Part shown: one piece after another, positions 46,887 to 55,812 of the stretch
Layout: each line of letters begins with the position of its first letter
Numbering within the stretch: the stretch's first letter is position 1
The notes under the pieces: generated by a model
The model's database searches: none
The model's input: the letters and a program-made list of their open reading frames with translations, nothing else
Told to the model about the DNA's origin: nothing
Translations under genes and position numbers: made by a program
Source of the DNA: Changpingibacter yushuensis
Lineage (GTDB): Bacteria > Actinomycetota > Actinomycetes > Actinomycetales > Actinomycetaceae
DNA: 64,000 nt
Direction: 5' to 3'
Assembly (NCBI RefSeq): GCF_014041995.1
Contig: NZ_CP059492.1
Coordinates: 868,001 to 932,000 of the forward strand

Positions 46887-49800
46887 AGGATGCCCCCGCT
46901 CAAGAGAACGCTCAGCTCGAGGGGAACAACGCGAAGACGGGAGGATGTCTCACCGCCACTTCTCATTCGGACAGTGACACGGTTGTCTTCACGCGCCCAC
47001 CCTCCGTCTTCGATAGTGTAGGCGAGGCCTTCATTCCATACGCTCGACCACGAAGATAGGGATGTCGTGCCATACGGAATGCGCTTGGGGAAGCGGCGTT
47101 GAGCCACATCAAAAGCGACGCCCGGATTCAAGAGTGCAATGGCCCGGCCATCCCGTTCGGTGACAAACCCGATGGAGTCTCCTCCTGGACGATACCCGCC
47201 GCCACCATCGGGAACCCAACCCACGAGTGCCGGATCGACATCATCGACTGCGGGCGCTGTCGAGCTGGCGGCCAGATCGAGAAGGTTCGCCTTCCCACTT
47301 GAAAGGACGTCGCGCAGCGCTTCCACAAGGGAGGCTCCCGGCTTGGATGTGTTCTGACTGAGGACGGATCGTGCGAAGTAACGGGCAATGTCGAGAAGCG
47401 GAGATTGTTTATTGACCTCTCCGCGAGACAAACCGACATCAAGATACTTGGTGATGTGGGTCATCCACGGCTCGTCGGATTCGGATGGAACGGTGTCGAC
47501 ATACACGATTTTTCTATAGTCATTCGAATCTGAATACAGGCCATGGACAAACGTAAGGAAAGCGAGAAGTGAGATACAAATATCGCTTGTCGAGACGATG
47601 AGGCGTTCGAGATCTCCCGAGGAAATCTCGGGGAACTCCTCGAGAAGAATGGATCGAATGATGGTGTTCAATCCCTGAAGTTGAAAATGGACAGTTCCCG
47701 AATCGTTCAACGTGGACGTGGAGAAGGGGCCTTCATGGAGGGTAGCCACATACAGGTCGTACTCGGGGTCATCCATGAGGACCTCAATGTCGATGCCGTC
47801 GCGATACTGGAGGTATGCGCGGTACACACTGCGCTCCCATCCGCGCGACTCAGGGCCCTCTGAGAGGCCGGCCAGATAGCGCAGGTAGGCACCGATGAGA
47901 CGCGACTGGACCCCACGTTTGCCCAGGTCTTCGATGGTGTCGATGCCGACGAGAGAATGGCTTTCGAAATGGATGGGAGAGATGCGCGACATGATCGAGG
48001 AGATGGTGGGTGGGTTCTCCGCCGTTACGAGGAAGAGCGCCGAAGGGGAGTGGGTCTTTTGCAGGTTGAGGCCACGTGACGAGCGCTTCTTCGGGTTGGT
48101 GTCATGGACGGAGCGGATGAGGTCACCGAGGGCATCAGCTTCCCGCTCAGCCTTCATTCGGTTGACCGAAGGAGCGAGGTCGTCCATGACCCACACAGGG
48201 GCGCGGGAGACGGAAATCTCGGTTGCCGCCACAGTGTCGCGGGCCGACCCAGACAAAGACGTGTTCGTCCATGTGCCGGGATGGGACTGCCACCCCATCA
48301 TGATGGCGGCTGCCGTCCACGACTTGCCGGAGGCTGGTGGCCCGTACAGGTAGGGCACGATCTTCGAGCGCACGGGGATGGCTGGGCGGGCCATGAGAGC
48401 AAGCGCAATGGCGCCATGTACGCTCTGAGCCCATGCCCCCGGCGTCGTTCCATCCCCCAAATAGGCGGTGATAACTTCGCGGGCATCCTTGAGAGCCTGG
48501 GTGCGCCAGTCAGTTGCGCGAGGAGGGGCGATGACACCGAACTTAGATGCTCCAGTCAGGCCATAGTCTGGGTCGTCGTCAATGACTGCCGAGACGGTGT
48601 CGGCGTCATGAAAAATACCTTCGGTGCTCACTCGCTCGTTGCCGATGATGAACTCGGGTTTGCCATCGTTTGTGGGCACCCACCCCATGCGTCCCCACCG
48701 GGTGGCACTGATGACTTCTTCACGCCGATTGGCTTTGATGGCCGAAACCCACTTCTGGCTTTCCGGTGGCCACTGTTCGAGCATCTTGACCGATGCTGGG
48801 ACACTCGCGCCCAGACGGGACCAGTCCTTGGGGAGGGCTTGAAGAATCTCCGACGGGCCGGTCACGGTGGCCGTGCAGACCGTCTCGCCTTCCTTCCACG
48901 AGAGCTCGATGTCCACGATCGTGTCGGAGGATTCTTCGGCTGTTACGCCCTCCCGGGGAGGGGCAAGAATGCCGGTACGAACCTCGTTGTCTTCAGGAAC
49001 TCGGGTGAGCGAGTTGCGCGAGATGCGTCCACCAATGTCGATCTGGGGACGGAAGAGAATAGTCCCGTCCTTGGTCGCATAGGCTTCTTCGGTCGCCGCC
49101 CCATCCTCGGTCACGCGCCATTGTCCGGGCCGGTAATCGTCAGCATCCGAATGTGGACGCGAGGGCAGAGGTCCGACGAAATCGAACATGTCGGACCACG
49201 TGTGTCCGCCGGCGAAAAAGTCGTCAATGCCCTGCTTGCCTGTGGCGTCGGGCAGGGTGAGTAGTCCGACGGAGGAGACTTTGCGGTGTTCTTCGAGGAA
49301 CTGGGTGAGGCTGTTGGCCTGCTTCCACACGTGCGGGTTGGTGGCGACGTCAGCGTCGAAGCACATGTAGGCCACGCGATCGTTCAGACGCAGAGATGTC
49401 CACTCGTAGTGGCTGTGCCAGTTGGCAACCCCTACGAAGGCGATGATGAGCACGTCGAGCTTTGCCATGTACGAGTTCAGACGCTTGCGTGCTGCGGCCG
49501 TATCCTCGCCCTCGCGCACCTTGAGGTCGCCCACGGATGTCCCAGAGTCGATGAGAGCCGCTGTGAGGGCCGAATCGGCCTTGAGTAGCCCCTCGGTAAA
49601 CAAAACGCTCTTAGAGGCGCGTACGAGCGTTGTGGGGGTCGCTGGGTGGGTATCCAGCGCCGTGGGGACCTTGGCAGGATTGATGTACTTCTGCCCCTTG
49701 TCGGAATCCCCGGTCATGATCGGTCGCTTCGGGCGGTACTGCCAGAAGGTCGAAGGGGCCTGTCCGACGGGCGAGCCATCGACATCGTCAACGCGGTACC

Positions 49801-50035
49801 AAGGCATGTAGAGCATGTCTCCCGTGGCTGCCGAGTCGGACATCTGATGCCATCGGGCCGAGTTCTTCGTCTTGATTCCCAAGGGCTTGCACAGCTCATC
49901 GACGGTCTTCGACGTGTAGGAGGCGTATCCGCGTGCGAGGGCAACGAGAGGTGCGACGGCAGACGTGGAGAGTTTGGCCGCTCCGGAGTGGTCAGGGTCG
50001 ATCCATGGGTAGTCACGTGGCTGGTAGAAGCTCAT
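46883..50035 (-). CDS. Primase/helicase-like replication protein of the mobile element
   Basis: 1050 residues. The N-terminal third resembles the TOPRIM-like DUF3854 module: LFTEGLLKADSAL (Glu), VLIIAFVGVANW, VAYMCFDADVATNPHVWKQA (Asp-x-Asp). A central ATPase follows: Walker A YGPPASGKSWTAA, Walker B VWVMDDLAP, and LFLVTAENPPT like a sensor motif. This layout fits a phage- or ICE-type primase fused to a superfamily 3/AAA+-like helicase. The last 250 residues are unassigned. The upstream spacer is rich in short repeats, as expected for an origin served by this protein. The exact family is not certain. Confidence 0.65.
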   Translation of the reverse strand: MSFYQPRDYPWIDPDHSGAAKLSTSAVAPLVALARGYASYTSKTVDELCKPLGIKTKNSARWHQMSDSAATGDMLYMPWYRVDDVDGSPVGQAPSTFWQYRPKRPIMTGDSDKGQKYINPAKVPTALDTHPATPTTLVRASKSVLFTEGLLKADSALTAALIDSGTSVGDLKVREGEDTAAARKRLNSYMAKLDVLIIAFVGVANWHSHYEWTSLRLNDRVAYMCFDADVATNPHVWKQANSLTQFLEEHRKVSSVGLLTLPDATGKQGIDDFFAGGHTWSDMFDFVGPLPSRPHSDADDYRPGQWRVTEDGAATEEAYATKDGTILFRPQIDIGGRISRNSLTRVPEDNEVRTGILAPPREGVTAEESSDTIVDIELSWKEGETVCTATVTGPSEILQALPKDWSRLGASVPASVKMLEQWPPESQKWVSAIKANRREEVISATRWGRMGWVPTNDGKPEFIIGNERVSTEGIFHDADTVSAVIDDDPDYGLTGASKFGVIAPPRATDWRTQALKDAREVITAYLGDGTTPGAWAQSVHGAIALALMARPAIPVRSKIVPYLYGPPASGKSWTAAAIMMGWQSHPGTWTNTSLSGSARDTVAATEISVSRAPVWVMDDLAPSVNRMKAEREADALGDLIRSVHDTNPKKRSSRGLNLQKTHSPSALFLVTAENPPTISSIMSRISPIHFESHSLVGIDTIEDLGKRGVQSRLIGAYLRYLAGLSEGPESRGWERSVYRAYLQYRDGIDIEVLMDDPEYDLYVATLHEGPFSTSTLNDSGTVHFQLQGLNTIIRSILLEEFPEISSGDLERLIVSTSDICISLLAFLTFVHGLYSDSNDYRKIVYVDTVPSESDEPWMTHITKYLDVGLSRGEVNKQSPLLDIARYFARSVLSQNTSKPGASLVEALRDVLSSGKANLLDLAASSTAPAVDDVDPALVGWVPDGGGGYRPGGDSIGFVTERDGRAIALLNPGVAFDVAQRRFPKRIPYGTTSLSSWSSVWNEGLAYTIEDGGWAREDNRVTVRMRSGGETSSRLRVVPLELSVLLSGGIL

Positions 50036-50182
50036 GCACTCTTAGTGTGCGGGGACGATCAGTTTCTACCCCAACATCTCTTTCGCCACCGCCCGGAACG
50101 TGGTGCGTCATCGTATCTTTTTGGGATGGTGGGGTGGTGCGGTGAGGTGGGTGTGGGGCCGTGGTGGTGGGTGTGGTGGGTT

Positions 50183-50238
50183 TTCACTGGGGTTGCTACA
50201 CATGCCAGCTGCTCTGGCAGTGTAGCAACCCCAGTGAA
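50183..50238. repeat. 56-nt long hairpin upstream of the primase-like gene
   Basis: Outer arms of 19 bp, perfect (50183-50201 and 50220-50238), then one bulged A, inner 6-bp arms TGCCAG/CTGGCA and a 5-nt loop CTGCT. It could be a single-strand initiation site, a transcription terminator or a nick site. Confidence 0.8.
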
Positions 50239-50296
50239 CAGGTGAGAAATGTCGGCGTGTCGGGGGTGAAAGTGGCGGAATAACGCCGAAAAAGGG

Positions 50297-50716
50297 GTGT
50301 CCCCACGACTTTTCGTTGGTATGACGCCGTTTTCGTGTTTGCGTGGGGACACTGGGGACACTGGTGGGGACAGGTGTTTCCGCGAGATAGCAACGAAAAG
50401 TCGGTGTTTTGAGGGCCTGTCCCCAGTGTCCCCAGAAAAACACCACACATATAGAGAGAGGATGTTTGCTCTCTCTATGAGGGGAGGGGGATGTTCGCGT
50501 CACGTAGTGAGGTGGGACAGGTAAAGAGAGAGTGCGTATGGGTCGCACACGATATGTGTTTTTTTGTGGGGACACTGGGGACACTAGATATATATAGAGT
50601 TTTCCTTGTAATACCAACAAAACTACTGTCCCCACAAGTGTCCCCAGGTGTCCCCACGGTTTCCCCGAAATGGCGGTATTGCAACGAAAAGTCTTTGGGG
50701 ACACGACTTTTCGTTG
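50297..50716. repeat. Iteron-like region, candidate replication origin
   Basis: TGGGGACAC occurs nine times on the two strands (50297, 50344, 50353, 50426, 50567, 50576, 50638, 50648, 50696), including a 20-bp exact repeat at 50343 and 50566. The dodecamer GACTTTTCGTTG occurs four times (50307, 50705 direct; 50391, 50682 inverted); the last two form a palindrome with matching TGGCGG/CCGCCA flanks. A further inverted repeat ATAGAGAGAG/CTCTCTCTAT is at 50451-50478. Confidence 0.7.
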
Positions 50717-50782
50717 ATATTCCGCCATTTTCTTACGCGATTTTGTGGCCTCGGAGCGTCGATTTGACAGGCTCGCACACTG

Positions 50783-50814
50783 TTTGTAAGCTCCGTAATC
50801 ACGGAGCTTACAAA
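50783..50814. terminator. 14-bp hairpin at the edge of the repeat region
   Basis: TTTGTAAGCTCCGT (50783-50796), AATC, ACGGAGCTTACAAA (50801-50814), perfect. May be a terminator or a protein-binding palindrome. From here to 51345 (about 530 bp) I see no credible gene or other element. Confidence 0.6.
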
Positions 50815-51345
50815 AACCCAGAACGCCCAAAAACGGCGTTGTGTGGTCCGAAACTCGCTTTTCCCGGGTGTTGGAGATGCTGGTGGCACGTTCGAACGTG
50901 GTTGATCACCTCCAGACCACCTCCGCGCGAGGATGCTTTGGCAGTGTTGGATCGTGTGAATGGATGTCCACGAGAGTCACAAACACGACCCACACCCCTC
51001 CCACAGGTCCCTCATGGGTCCCCCGAACCAGTCCACCCGACCCACCACACATGGGCCACACCCCACCCCTACAAGCACACCCCAGTTGATACAGTGACCA
51101 TTTTGGGTGCACCAAACACACACAACAAGCACCCGCGAATCTCGATGCTTGAGACTCATGGCTTCCGCTGTCGCCCCCGCCGAGCGATGTCGAACCTCTC
51201 GTGGGCACGTGCCGTGCGAGCGTTGTCCATGACCCCGTGTGCTCCCTCTGGCGAGACAGTCGGGTGCTGAGGCGTGCCAATGCGGCTCGTATGCGAATCG
51301 GTGGCGCTCAAACGGGCGACGCTGAGGGTGTTGCCTCCACGTTAG

Positions 51346-53059
51346 CCTCGATCTTTCATCGCGGGCTTGTGGGGTTGTGAGGGCGGCGTCGGTGCCGTTG
51401 TGTGAGCCCCATTGTTGCTGGTGGGTATGGCGTTTGCCGCCATGTCGTTGGCGGTGGGCGGGATTCCTAGGTCCAGGTGGGGCTCGGGGCTGTGGGTGAG
51501 TGGTTCGGGTGTTGACTGGTCAGCTGGTGTCGAGGGTCGGTGTCAGGGAGCGGAGTGTGGTGATCGCATCGGCCAGAAGGCTGGCGTAGGGATGGTGGTC
51601 GGCGAGGTTGAGGATGCGCGCTCGGGCGTGGCGGGTGAGGACGGCTGGGACCTGGTAGAGGCGGTACCTCAGCCGTTTGACCTCCCACCTGCGGGCCTCG
51701 TGGTGGGTGAGGGCGAGGGTCTGCATCCAGGCGGTGAGGTCGAGTGCGAGTTGGACGATGTGGACCCAGATGCGGTTCTGGTTGAAGGAGTACAAGGGCA
51801 GGTTGCGTAGCCCCGTTTCCTTGGCCAGGCGTATGCGGTCCTCACAGCGGGCCCGACGCCGGTGACGCAGTTCCAGGTCAGGGATCTGCTGGTGGGGTCC
51901 ACCGGGTGTCGTGTTGGTGGCAAACGCCGTGATCCTCATGCCGTCCACATCCTCGAAACGCAACTGAGCTCCGGGGTGGGGGCGTTCTTTCCGCACGATG
52001 ACGCGCATACCTGTGGGCCATGAGGTGAGGTCCATGACTCCGGTGAGTTCCGCGACCCACGCCCCCTGCCTGACTTGGCCGTCGGCGTCCAGGGCTGGAC
52101 TCCACGCTTCCTGGGGCAGTTGGTGGAGGAGGTCGGGGGTGTCGTGGGGCAGCGTGAACTCCAATGAGTAGGACAGGCGCCGCGTGGTGAGCCACTTGGT
52201 GAGGTCATGGGTGGCGCCGGCCCCGTCGGTGCGGACCAGGACACTCTTGTTGCCCCTCCATTTGGGTGAGTGTCCGGGCAGTTGGGCCAGGGCGGAGCGG
52301 ATGACCTGGATGTGATCGCGGGCAGTGTTGCTGCCGGCGTTGCCGGGGCGCAGTAGTACGGCCAGCGGCTCCCCCGTCCCGCCCTCCCCGTGGTCAACGA
52401 AGGCACACAAGGGATGGAATCCGTATCCCCTCTTGAACGTCGGCGCAGCCTGCTCCTTGTCCGAGTGGGAAGTGAGCAACGTGGCGTCCAGGTCGATGAT
52501 GAGCGGCTTTTTCGCCGTGCACCCGTGGTCGGGTGCCTGGGACCCGGCAAGATCCCACGCCCGCTCCCGCACGCAGGCGCGAGCCTTGTTGATGGCCCGC
52601 ACGGCTTTGTCGGCATCACCGGCCAGGGTCTGGATCACCCGCGAGACCGTGGGATCTGAGGCCACGCGCCCATAGACACCCGGCTCACAGCGGACCATGT
52701 TGATGTCAGCCAGACAGTCCCCACCCAGGGCGAGAGTGAGCGCCAGGTCGAGGACGATCTTGGCGGGGTCGTGGGAGGACAGGGGCTTGCGCCACGGGGC
52801 CAAGGCACGCGACAAGGTCCCCTCCAATCCGAGGGCTCCCACGGTCTCCACCAGGAGCGCGCCGCCCGCCTGGCCCACCGCGCTCGAGGGACGGACCTTG
52901 GGGGACACGGCAGGGTAGAACCCGGTAGTCTTCTTCACCTGAGGGGTGCTCCACTTCTGGACGGAAATCGGATCTCAACTACCCGTATTTTCCCAGATCA
53001 GGAGCACTCCTCAGTTTGTCTCCCACCCCTCGAGACACCCCAACGATGAAAGCCCGAGG
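51346..53059 (-). mobile_element. Complete IS1380-family insertion sequence
   Basis: 1714 bp. Terminal repeats CCTCGATCTTTCATCG (51346-51361) and CGATGAAAGCCCGAGG (53044-53059) match as inverted repeats at 14 of 16 positions. Encodes one transposase on the - strand. Its right end has entered the 3' part of arsM. Confidence 0.88.
51520..52938 (-). CDS. IS1380-family transposase
   Basis: 472 residues, full family length. Begins KKTTGFYPAVSPKVRPS; DDE-type core with IIDLDATLLTSHSDKE (first Asp), VRTDGAGATHDL (second Asp), and ELRHRRRARCEDRIRLAKET (Glu region), ending in an aromatic/basic YRLYQVPAVLTRHARARILN segment. GTG start at 52938. Uninterrupted, so it could act on its own ends and on the remnant copy at 60911-61328. 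Confidence 0.9.
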   Translation of the reverse strand: MKKTTGFYPAVSPKVRPSSAVGQAGGALLVETVGALGLEGTLSRALAPWRKPLSSHDPAKIVLDLALTLALGGDCLADINMVRCEPGVYGRVASDPTVSRVIQTLAGDADKAVRAINKARACVRERAWDLAGSQAPDHGCTAKKPLIIDLDATLLTSHSDKEQAAPTFKRGYGFHPLCAFVDHGEGGTGEPLAVLLRPGNAGSNTARDHIQVIRSALAQLPGHSPKWRGNKSVLVRTDGAGATHDLTKWLTTRRLSYSLEFTLPHDTPDLLHQLPQEAWSPALDADGQVRQGAWVAELTGVMDLTSWPTGMRVIVRKERPHPGAQLRFEDVDGMRITAFATNTTPGGPHQQIPDLELRHRRRARCEDRIRLAKETGLRNLPLYSFNQNRIWVHIVQLALDLTAWMQTLALTHHEARRWEVKRLRYRLYQVPAVLTRHARARILNLADHHPYASLLADAITTLRSLTPTLDTS

Positions 53060-53732
53060 CAAGGAGGTCGAGGTAGTCCGAGAAGGAGAGGGCACCTGCG
53101 ATGCACCCCGTGTATGTGCCGCGTTCGGCACGCTGTTCGGGGGTGAGGTCGTCGTCAGCGATGACGTCGGAGATGCCGATGCGCCCGCCTGGGCGCAGGA
53201 CTCGGAACATCTCGGAGAAGACGGCTGGCTTGTCGGTGGACAGGTTGATGACGCAGTTAGAAATCACGACGTCCACGGAGGAGTCGGACAGGGGAAGGTC
53301 TTCAATGGTGCCCTTGAGGAACTCCACGTTGGTGGCGTTTGCCCGGTCGGCGTTCGCCTGGGCGAGGTCCAGCATCTCGTCGGTCATGTCCACCCCGTAG
53401 GCGAATCCCGTGGGGCCGACCCGCTGCGCTGACAGGAGGACGTCGATTCCTCCGCCTGAGCCGAGGTCCAAGACGGATTCACCTGGGTGTAACTCTGCGA
53501 TCGCCACGGGGTTGCCGCACCCCAACGACACGTTCGCCGCATTTGCGGGGATCAGGTTGAGGTCGGCGGTGTTGTACAGGCTCGCTCCCCACACACCGGT
53601 CCCCGACGGCGCGGAGCAGCAGGATGCGCCGCCGGACGGTGCGCAGCACGACGCGCCGGCGGCGGGTGCCACGGCGGCCTCGCGCGCGACCTTCGCATAT
53701 GCAGTCCGTACGGCCTCGCGAACCTCGTCCAT
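52998..53732 (-). CDS. arsM: Arsenite S-adenosylmethionine methyltransferase, 3'-truncated by IS1380
   Basis: 244 residues. Methylates arsenite. Cys pairs near the N-terminus (SCCAPSGGASCC), SAM motif VLDLGSGGGIDVLLSA, ISNCVINLSTDK and GTYTGCIAGA, so the two arsenic-binding cysteines of the core are kept. After SDYLDLLAS the reading frame runs into the IS1380 end, and the last 17 or so residues (FHRWGVSRGGRQTEECS) are IS-encoded. The family's last few dozen residues are therefore missing. Activity is uncertain. Last gene of the ars cluster. Confidence 0.85.
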   Translation of the reverse strand: MDEVREAVRTAYAKVAREAAVAPAAGASCCAPSGGASCCSAPSGTGVWGASLYNTADLNLIPANAANVSLGCGNPVAIAELHPGESVLDLGSGGGIDVLLSAQRVGPTGFAYGVDMTDEMLDLAQANADRANATNVEFLKGTIEDLPLSDSSVDVVISNCVINLSTDKPAVFSEMFRVLRPGGRIGISDVIADDDLTPEQRAERGTYTGCIAGALSFSDYLDLLASGFHRWGVSRGGRQTEECS

Positions 53733-53822
53733 TTCCGATCCTTACGTATAGATAACACTCGATATGAATGAGTGTGGGCCGTGTCGCCGTGGCTGTCAGT
53801 TCCGGTGTCGGCCGATGCTCTG

Positions 53823-54572
53823 TCAGCTGGTGAGCAGGGTGATGACCTTGACTGCTGTCATGACGACGATGAGGATGCCGAAGATCCGCTTGAGGATCGG
53901 CCCTGAGACGAACTTGCTGGTGAGGCGCGCGCCGAGGAAGGAGCCGAGGGCTCCGGCGACGACGAGGAACGCGGCTTGGGTGATGTCGATCTGCGCGGTG
54001 CCGAGGTGTGGGACGAGTGCGGTGAAGGACGGCAGGGTGACGGCGACGGCGGTGATGCCAGCGGCGACCTTGGGGTGGTATCCCACGAGGATGAGGGCGG
54101 GCATGAGGAGGAACCCGGGGCCGACGCCGAGCATGCCCGCGATGATGGCGATGGGGACCGCGAGGAGGAGTGCGAGTCTGAGGTTGGGTGCGGCGTCTGG
54201 GTCGCGGGGCTTGTCCTTGGTGAACATTCGCGCGGCGAGGAACACGACGGCGGCGAGGTAGAGGCCCCAGATCCACGTCTGCCCGGTGTATTGGGCGAGC
54301 CAAGAGCCCGCGGGTGCGGCGATGGAGGCGACGATGGTGAGCGCGAGCGCGGGCTTCCAGTCGATCAGTTTGGAGCGGGCGAAGCCGGTGGCGGCGAACA
54401 GGGCGGTGACGCCGTTGAGCAGGAGCGACAGGGGCTGGACCTGGTGGACGAGGTCCGGCAGGAAGAATCCGAGGAAGGGAACGGCGGCGAACGCGACGCC
54501 GAGTCCGACCATTCCTGAGGCGACCGAGAGGATGAATAGTCCGACGGTCATGATGAGCAGCGTGGCGGTCAT
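53823..54572 (-). CDS. TauE/SafE family transporter
   Basis: 249 residues with about seven or eight hydrophobic helices. Starts MTATLLIMTVGLFILSVASG, followed by GMVGLGVAFAAVPFLG, and later GMLGVGPGFLLMPALILVGY, the two inverted half-repeats of the family, which exports sulfite, sulfonates or other organic anions. ATG 54572 overlaps the aminotransferase stop (ATGA). In this cluster it may move a sulfur or arsenic compound; substrate unknown. Confidence 0.85.
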   Translation of the reverse strand: MTATLLIMTVGLFILSVASGMVGLGVAFAAVPFLGFFLPDLVHQVQPLSLLLNGVTALFAATGFARSKLIDWKPALALTIVASIAAPAGSWLAQYTGQTWIWGLYLAAVVFLAARMFTKDKPRDPDAAPNLRLALLLAVPIAIIAGMLGVGPGFLLMPALILVGYHPKVAAGITAVAVTLPSFTALVPHLGTAQIDITQAAFLVVAGALGSFLGARLTSKFVSGPILKRIFGILIVVMTAVKVITLLTS

Positions 54573-55807
54573 GCGCACGTCCCTACGGCGGCTGCGGGCA
54601 GGATCGACAGGGCGCCCTCGGCGATGCGGCGGGCGGTGTCGGGCGAGCATGCGAGGTTGAGGCGCACCCATCGCTCCCATCCGGTCCCGAGCGCCGCCCC
54701 GTCGTTGGCGCCGATGTGGGCGCGGTCGAGCAGTTCGCGTGCGGGGGGATCGCCGAGGGCGACGTGGTCGTACCCGACCCAGGCGAGGTAGCCGCCCTCG
54801 GGCGGGGTGAACTCGAGGGGCGAGCCCCGGAACAGGGCCGCCAGCAAGTCGACGTTGTCGCTGATGAGGCGGCGCACATCCGTCTGCCAGGAGGCGCCCT
54901 CAACGTCGGAGTCGTAGGCAGCGAGCGTGGCGATGGTGCCAAGGGTGGTCACGCCCTGGACGACCTCGGGAGCAAACGCGTCCCAGCGCGCCCGCAGTTC
55001 GGGGTCGGGGAGGATGACCTGGGCGGACGGGAGGCCAGCGATGTTCCAGCCTTTTGCAGCTGCGGTCGCGGTGACGGTGTGGGCGGCGAGGGCCGGTCCG
55101 AGGCTGGCAAAGGACGTGTGGGGGTGGCCGGGCAGGGCGAGGGGAGAGTGGATCTCGTCGGAGAACACGAGGGCGTCGAAGTCTGCGATGGCGTCTCCCA
55201 AGGCCCCCAGCTCCGCCGGGGTGAGGACCCTGCCAGTGGGGTTCCACGGGTTGCACAGGATCACGAGGCCGGCACCCCGCTCGAGCCCGGCGCGGATGCC
55301 CTCGAGGTCGAGGGCCCAGCCGCGGCCCTCGGCGGCCCTCCCGCGCAGTGAGGGGACCTGGATGACCGGGTGGCCGAACACCTCGGGGATGGTGAGGAAG
55401 GGCATGTAGGCCGGGGTCGGCACGATGACGGGGGCCCCCGGGCGCACGAAGTGGGAGATGGTGGCACGCAGGGCGGGCAGGACGGAGGACACGAGTCGCA
55501 CGTCGCCCGGCTGGATCTCCCAGCCGAAGCGGTGGGCCTGGAAGGCGGCGGTGGACTCCTGGACGCGGGGTTCCAGCCAGCGGGGCGGATAGCCGAGGAG
55601 GCCGTCACGGATGGCGCCCGTGAGGGCGGTCTCGACTTCGGGGGAGGTGCCGTAGTCCATTTCGGCGACCCAGGCTCCCAACACGGGGGCTCCGTCGGAA
55701 GCGTCCATGCCGGTCCACTTCAGGGAGCCGATACTGCGCAGTTCGTCCTCCGTGCGCAGGCGGACCGCGGCGTCGTTGCGCGCGGCTGTGGTGGTGGGCG
55801 TGGTCAC
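54569..55807 (-). CDS. PLP-dependent aminotransferase, MalY/PatB cystathionine beta-lyase type
   Basis: 412 residues from GTG 55807. Fold-type I: VAEMDYGTSPEVE at the N-terminus (MalY/PatB hallmark), NPWNPTGRVLTPAEL (Asn), FSDEIHSPLALPGHPH (Asp/Tyr region), and the PLP lysine in TATAAAKGWNIAGL. Such enzymes cleave C-S bonds of cystathionine or cysteine conjugates to thiol, pyruvate and ammonia. The frame is open far upstream into the MFS gene, but only from this GTG does it align with the family. An unusual member of an ars operon. Confidence 0.85.
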   Translation of the reverse strand: MTTPTTTAARNDAAVRLRTEDELRSIGSLKWTGMDASDGAPVLGAWVAEMDYGTSPEVETALTGAIRDGLLGYPPRWLEPRVQESTAAFQAHRFGWEIQPGDVRLVSSVLPALRATISHFVRPGAPVIVPTPAYMPFLTIPEVFGHPVIQVPSLRGRAAEGRGWALDLEGIRAGLERGAGLVILCNPWNPTGRVLTPAELGALGDAIADFDALVFSDEIHSPLALPGHPHTSFASLGPALAAHTVTATAAAKGWNIAGLPSAQVILPDPELRARWDAFAPEVVQGVTTLGTIATLAAYDSDVEGASWQTDVRRLISDNVDLLAALFRGSPLEFTPPEGGYLAWVGYDHVALGDPPARELLDRAHIGANDGAALGTGWERWVRLNLACSPDTARRIAEGALSILPAAAVGTCA

Positions 55808-55812
55808 GGGTC

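Noticed and set aside
48104-49264. A 386-codon + strand frame opposite the primase-like gene
   Set aside because: No recognisable motif, and it lies entirely within the well supported - strand gene.
50108-50830. A 240-codon - strand open frame in the repeat region
   Set aside because: The translation is Pro/His-rich and built from the same DNA repeats (GTCCCC and TTTTCGTTG units) read through; several other frames are also open there. Better explained as repeat DNA.
50906-51280. Small genes between the repeat region and IS1380
   Set aside because: Overlapping open frames on both strands, with no ribosome-binding site and no recognisable content.
53060-53063. An independent target duplication for the complete IS1380 copy
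   Set aside because: CAAG on its right does not match TTAG on its left. TTAG matches the right side of the remnant instead.
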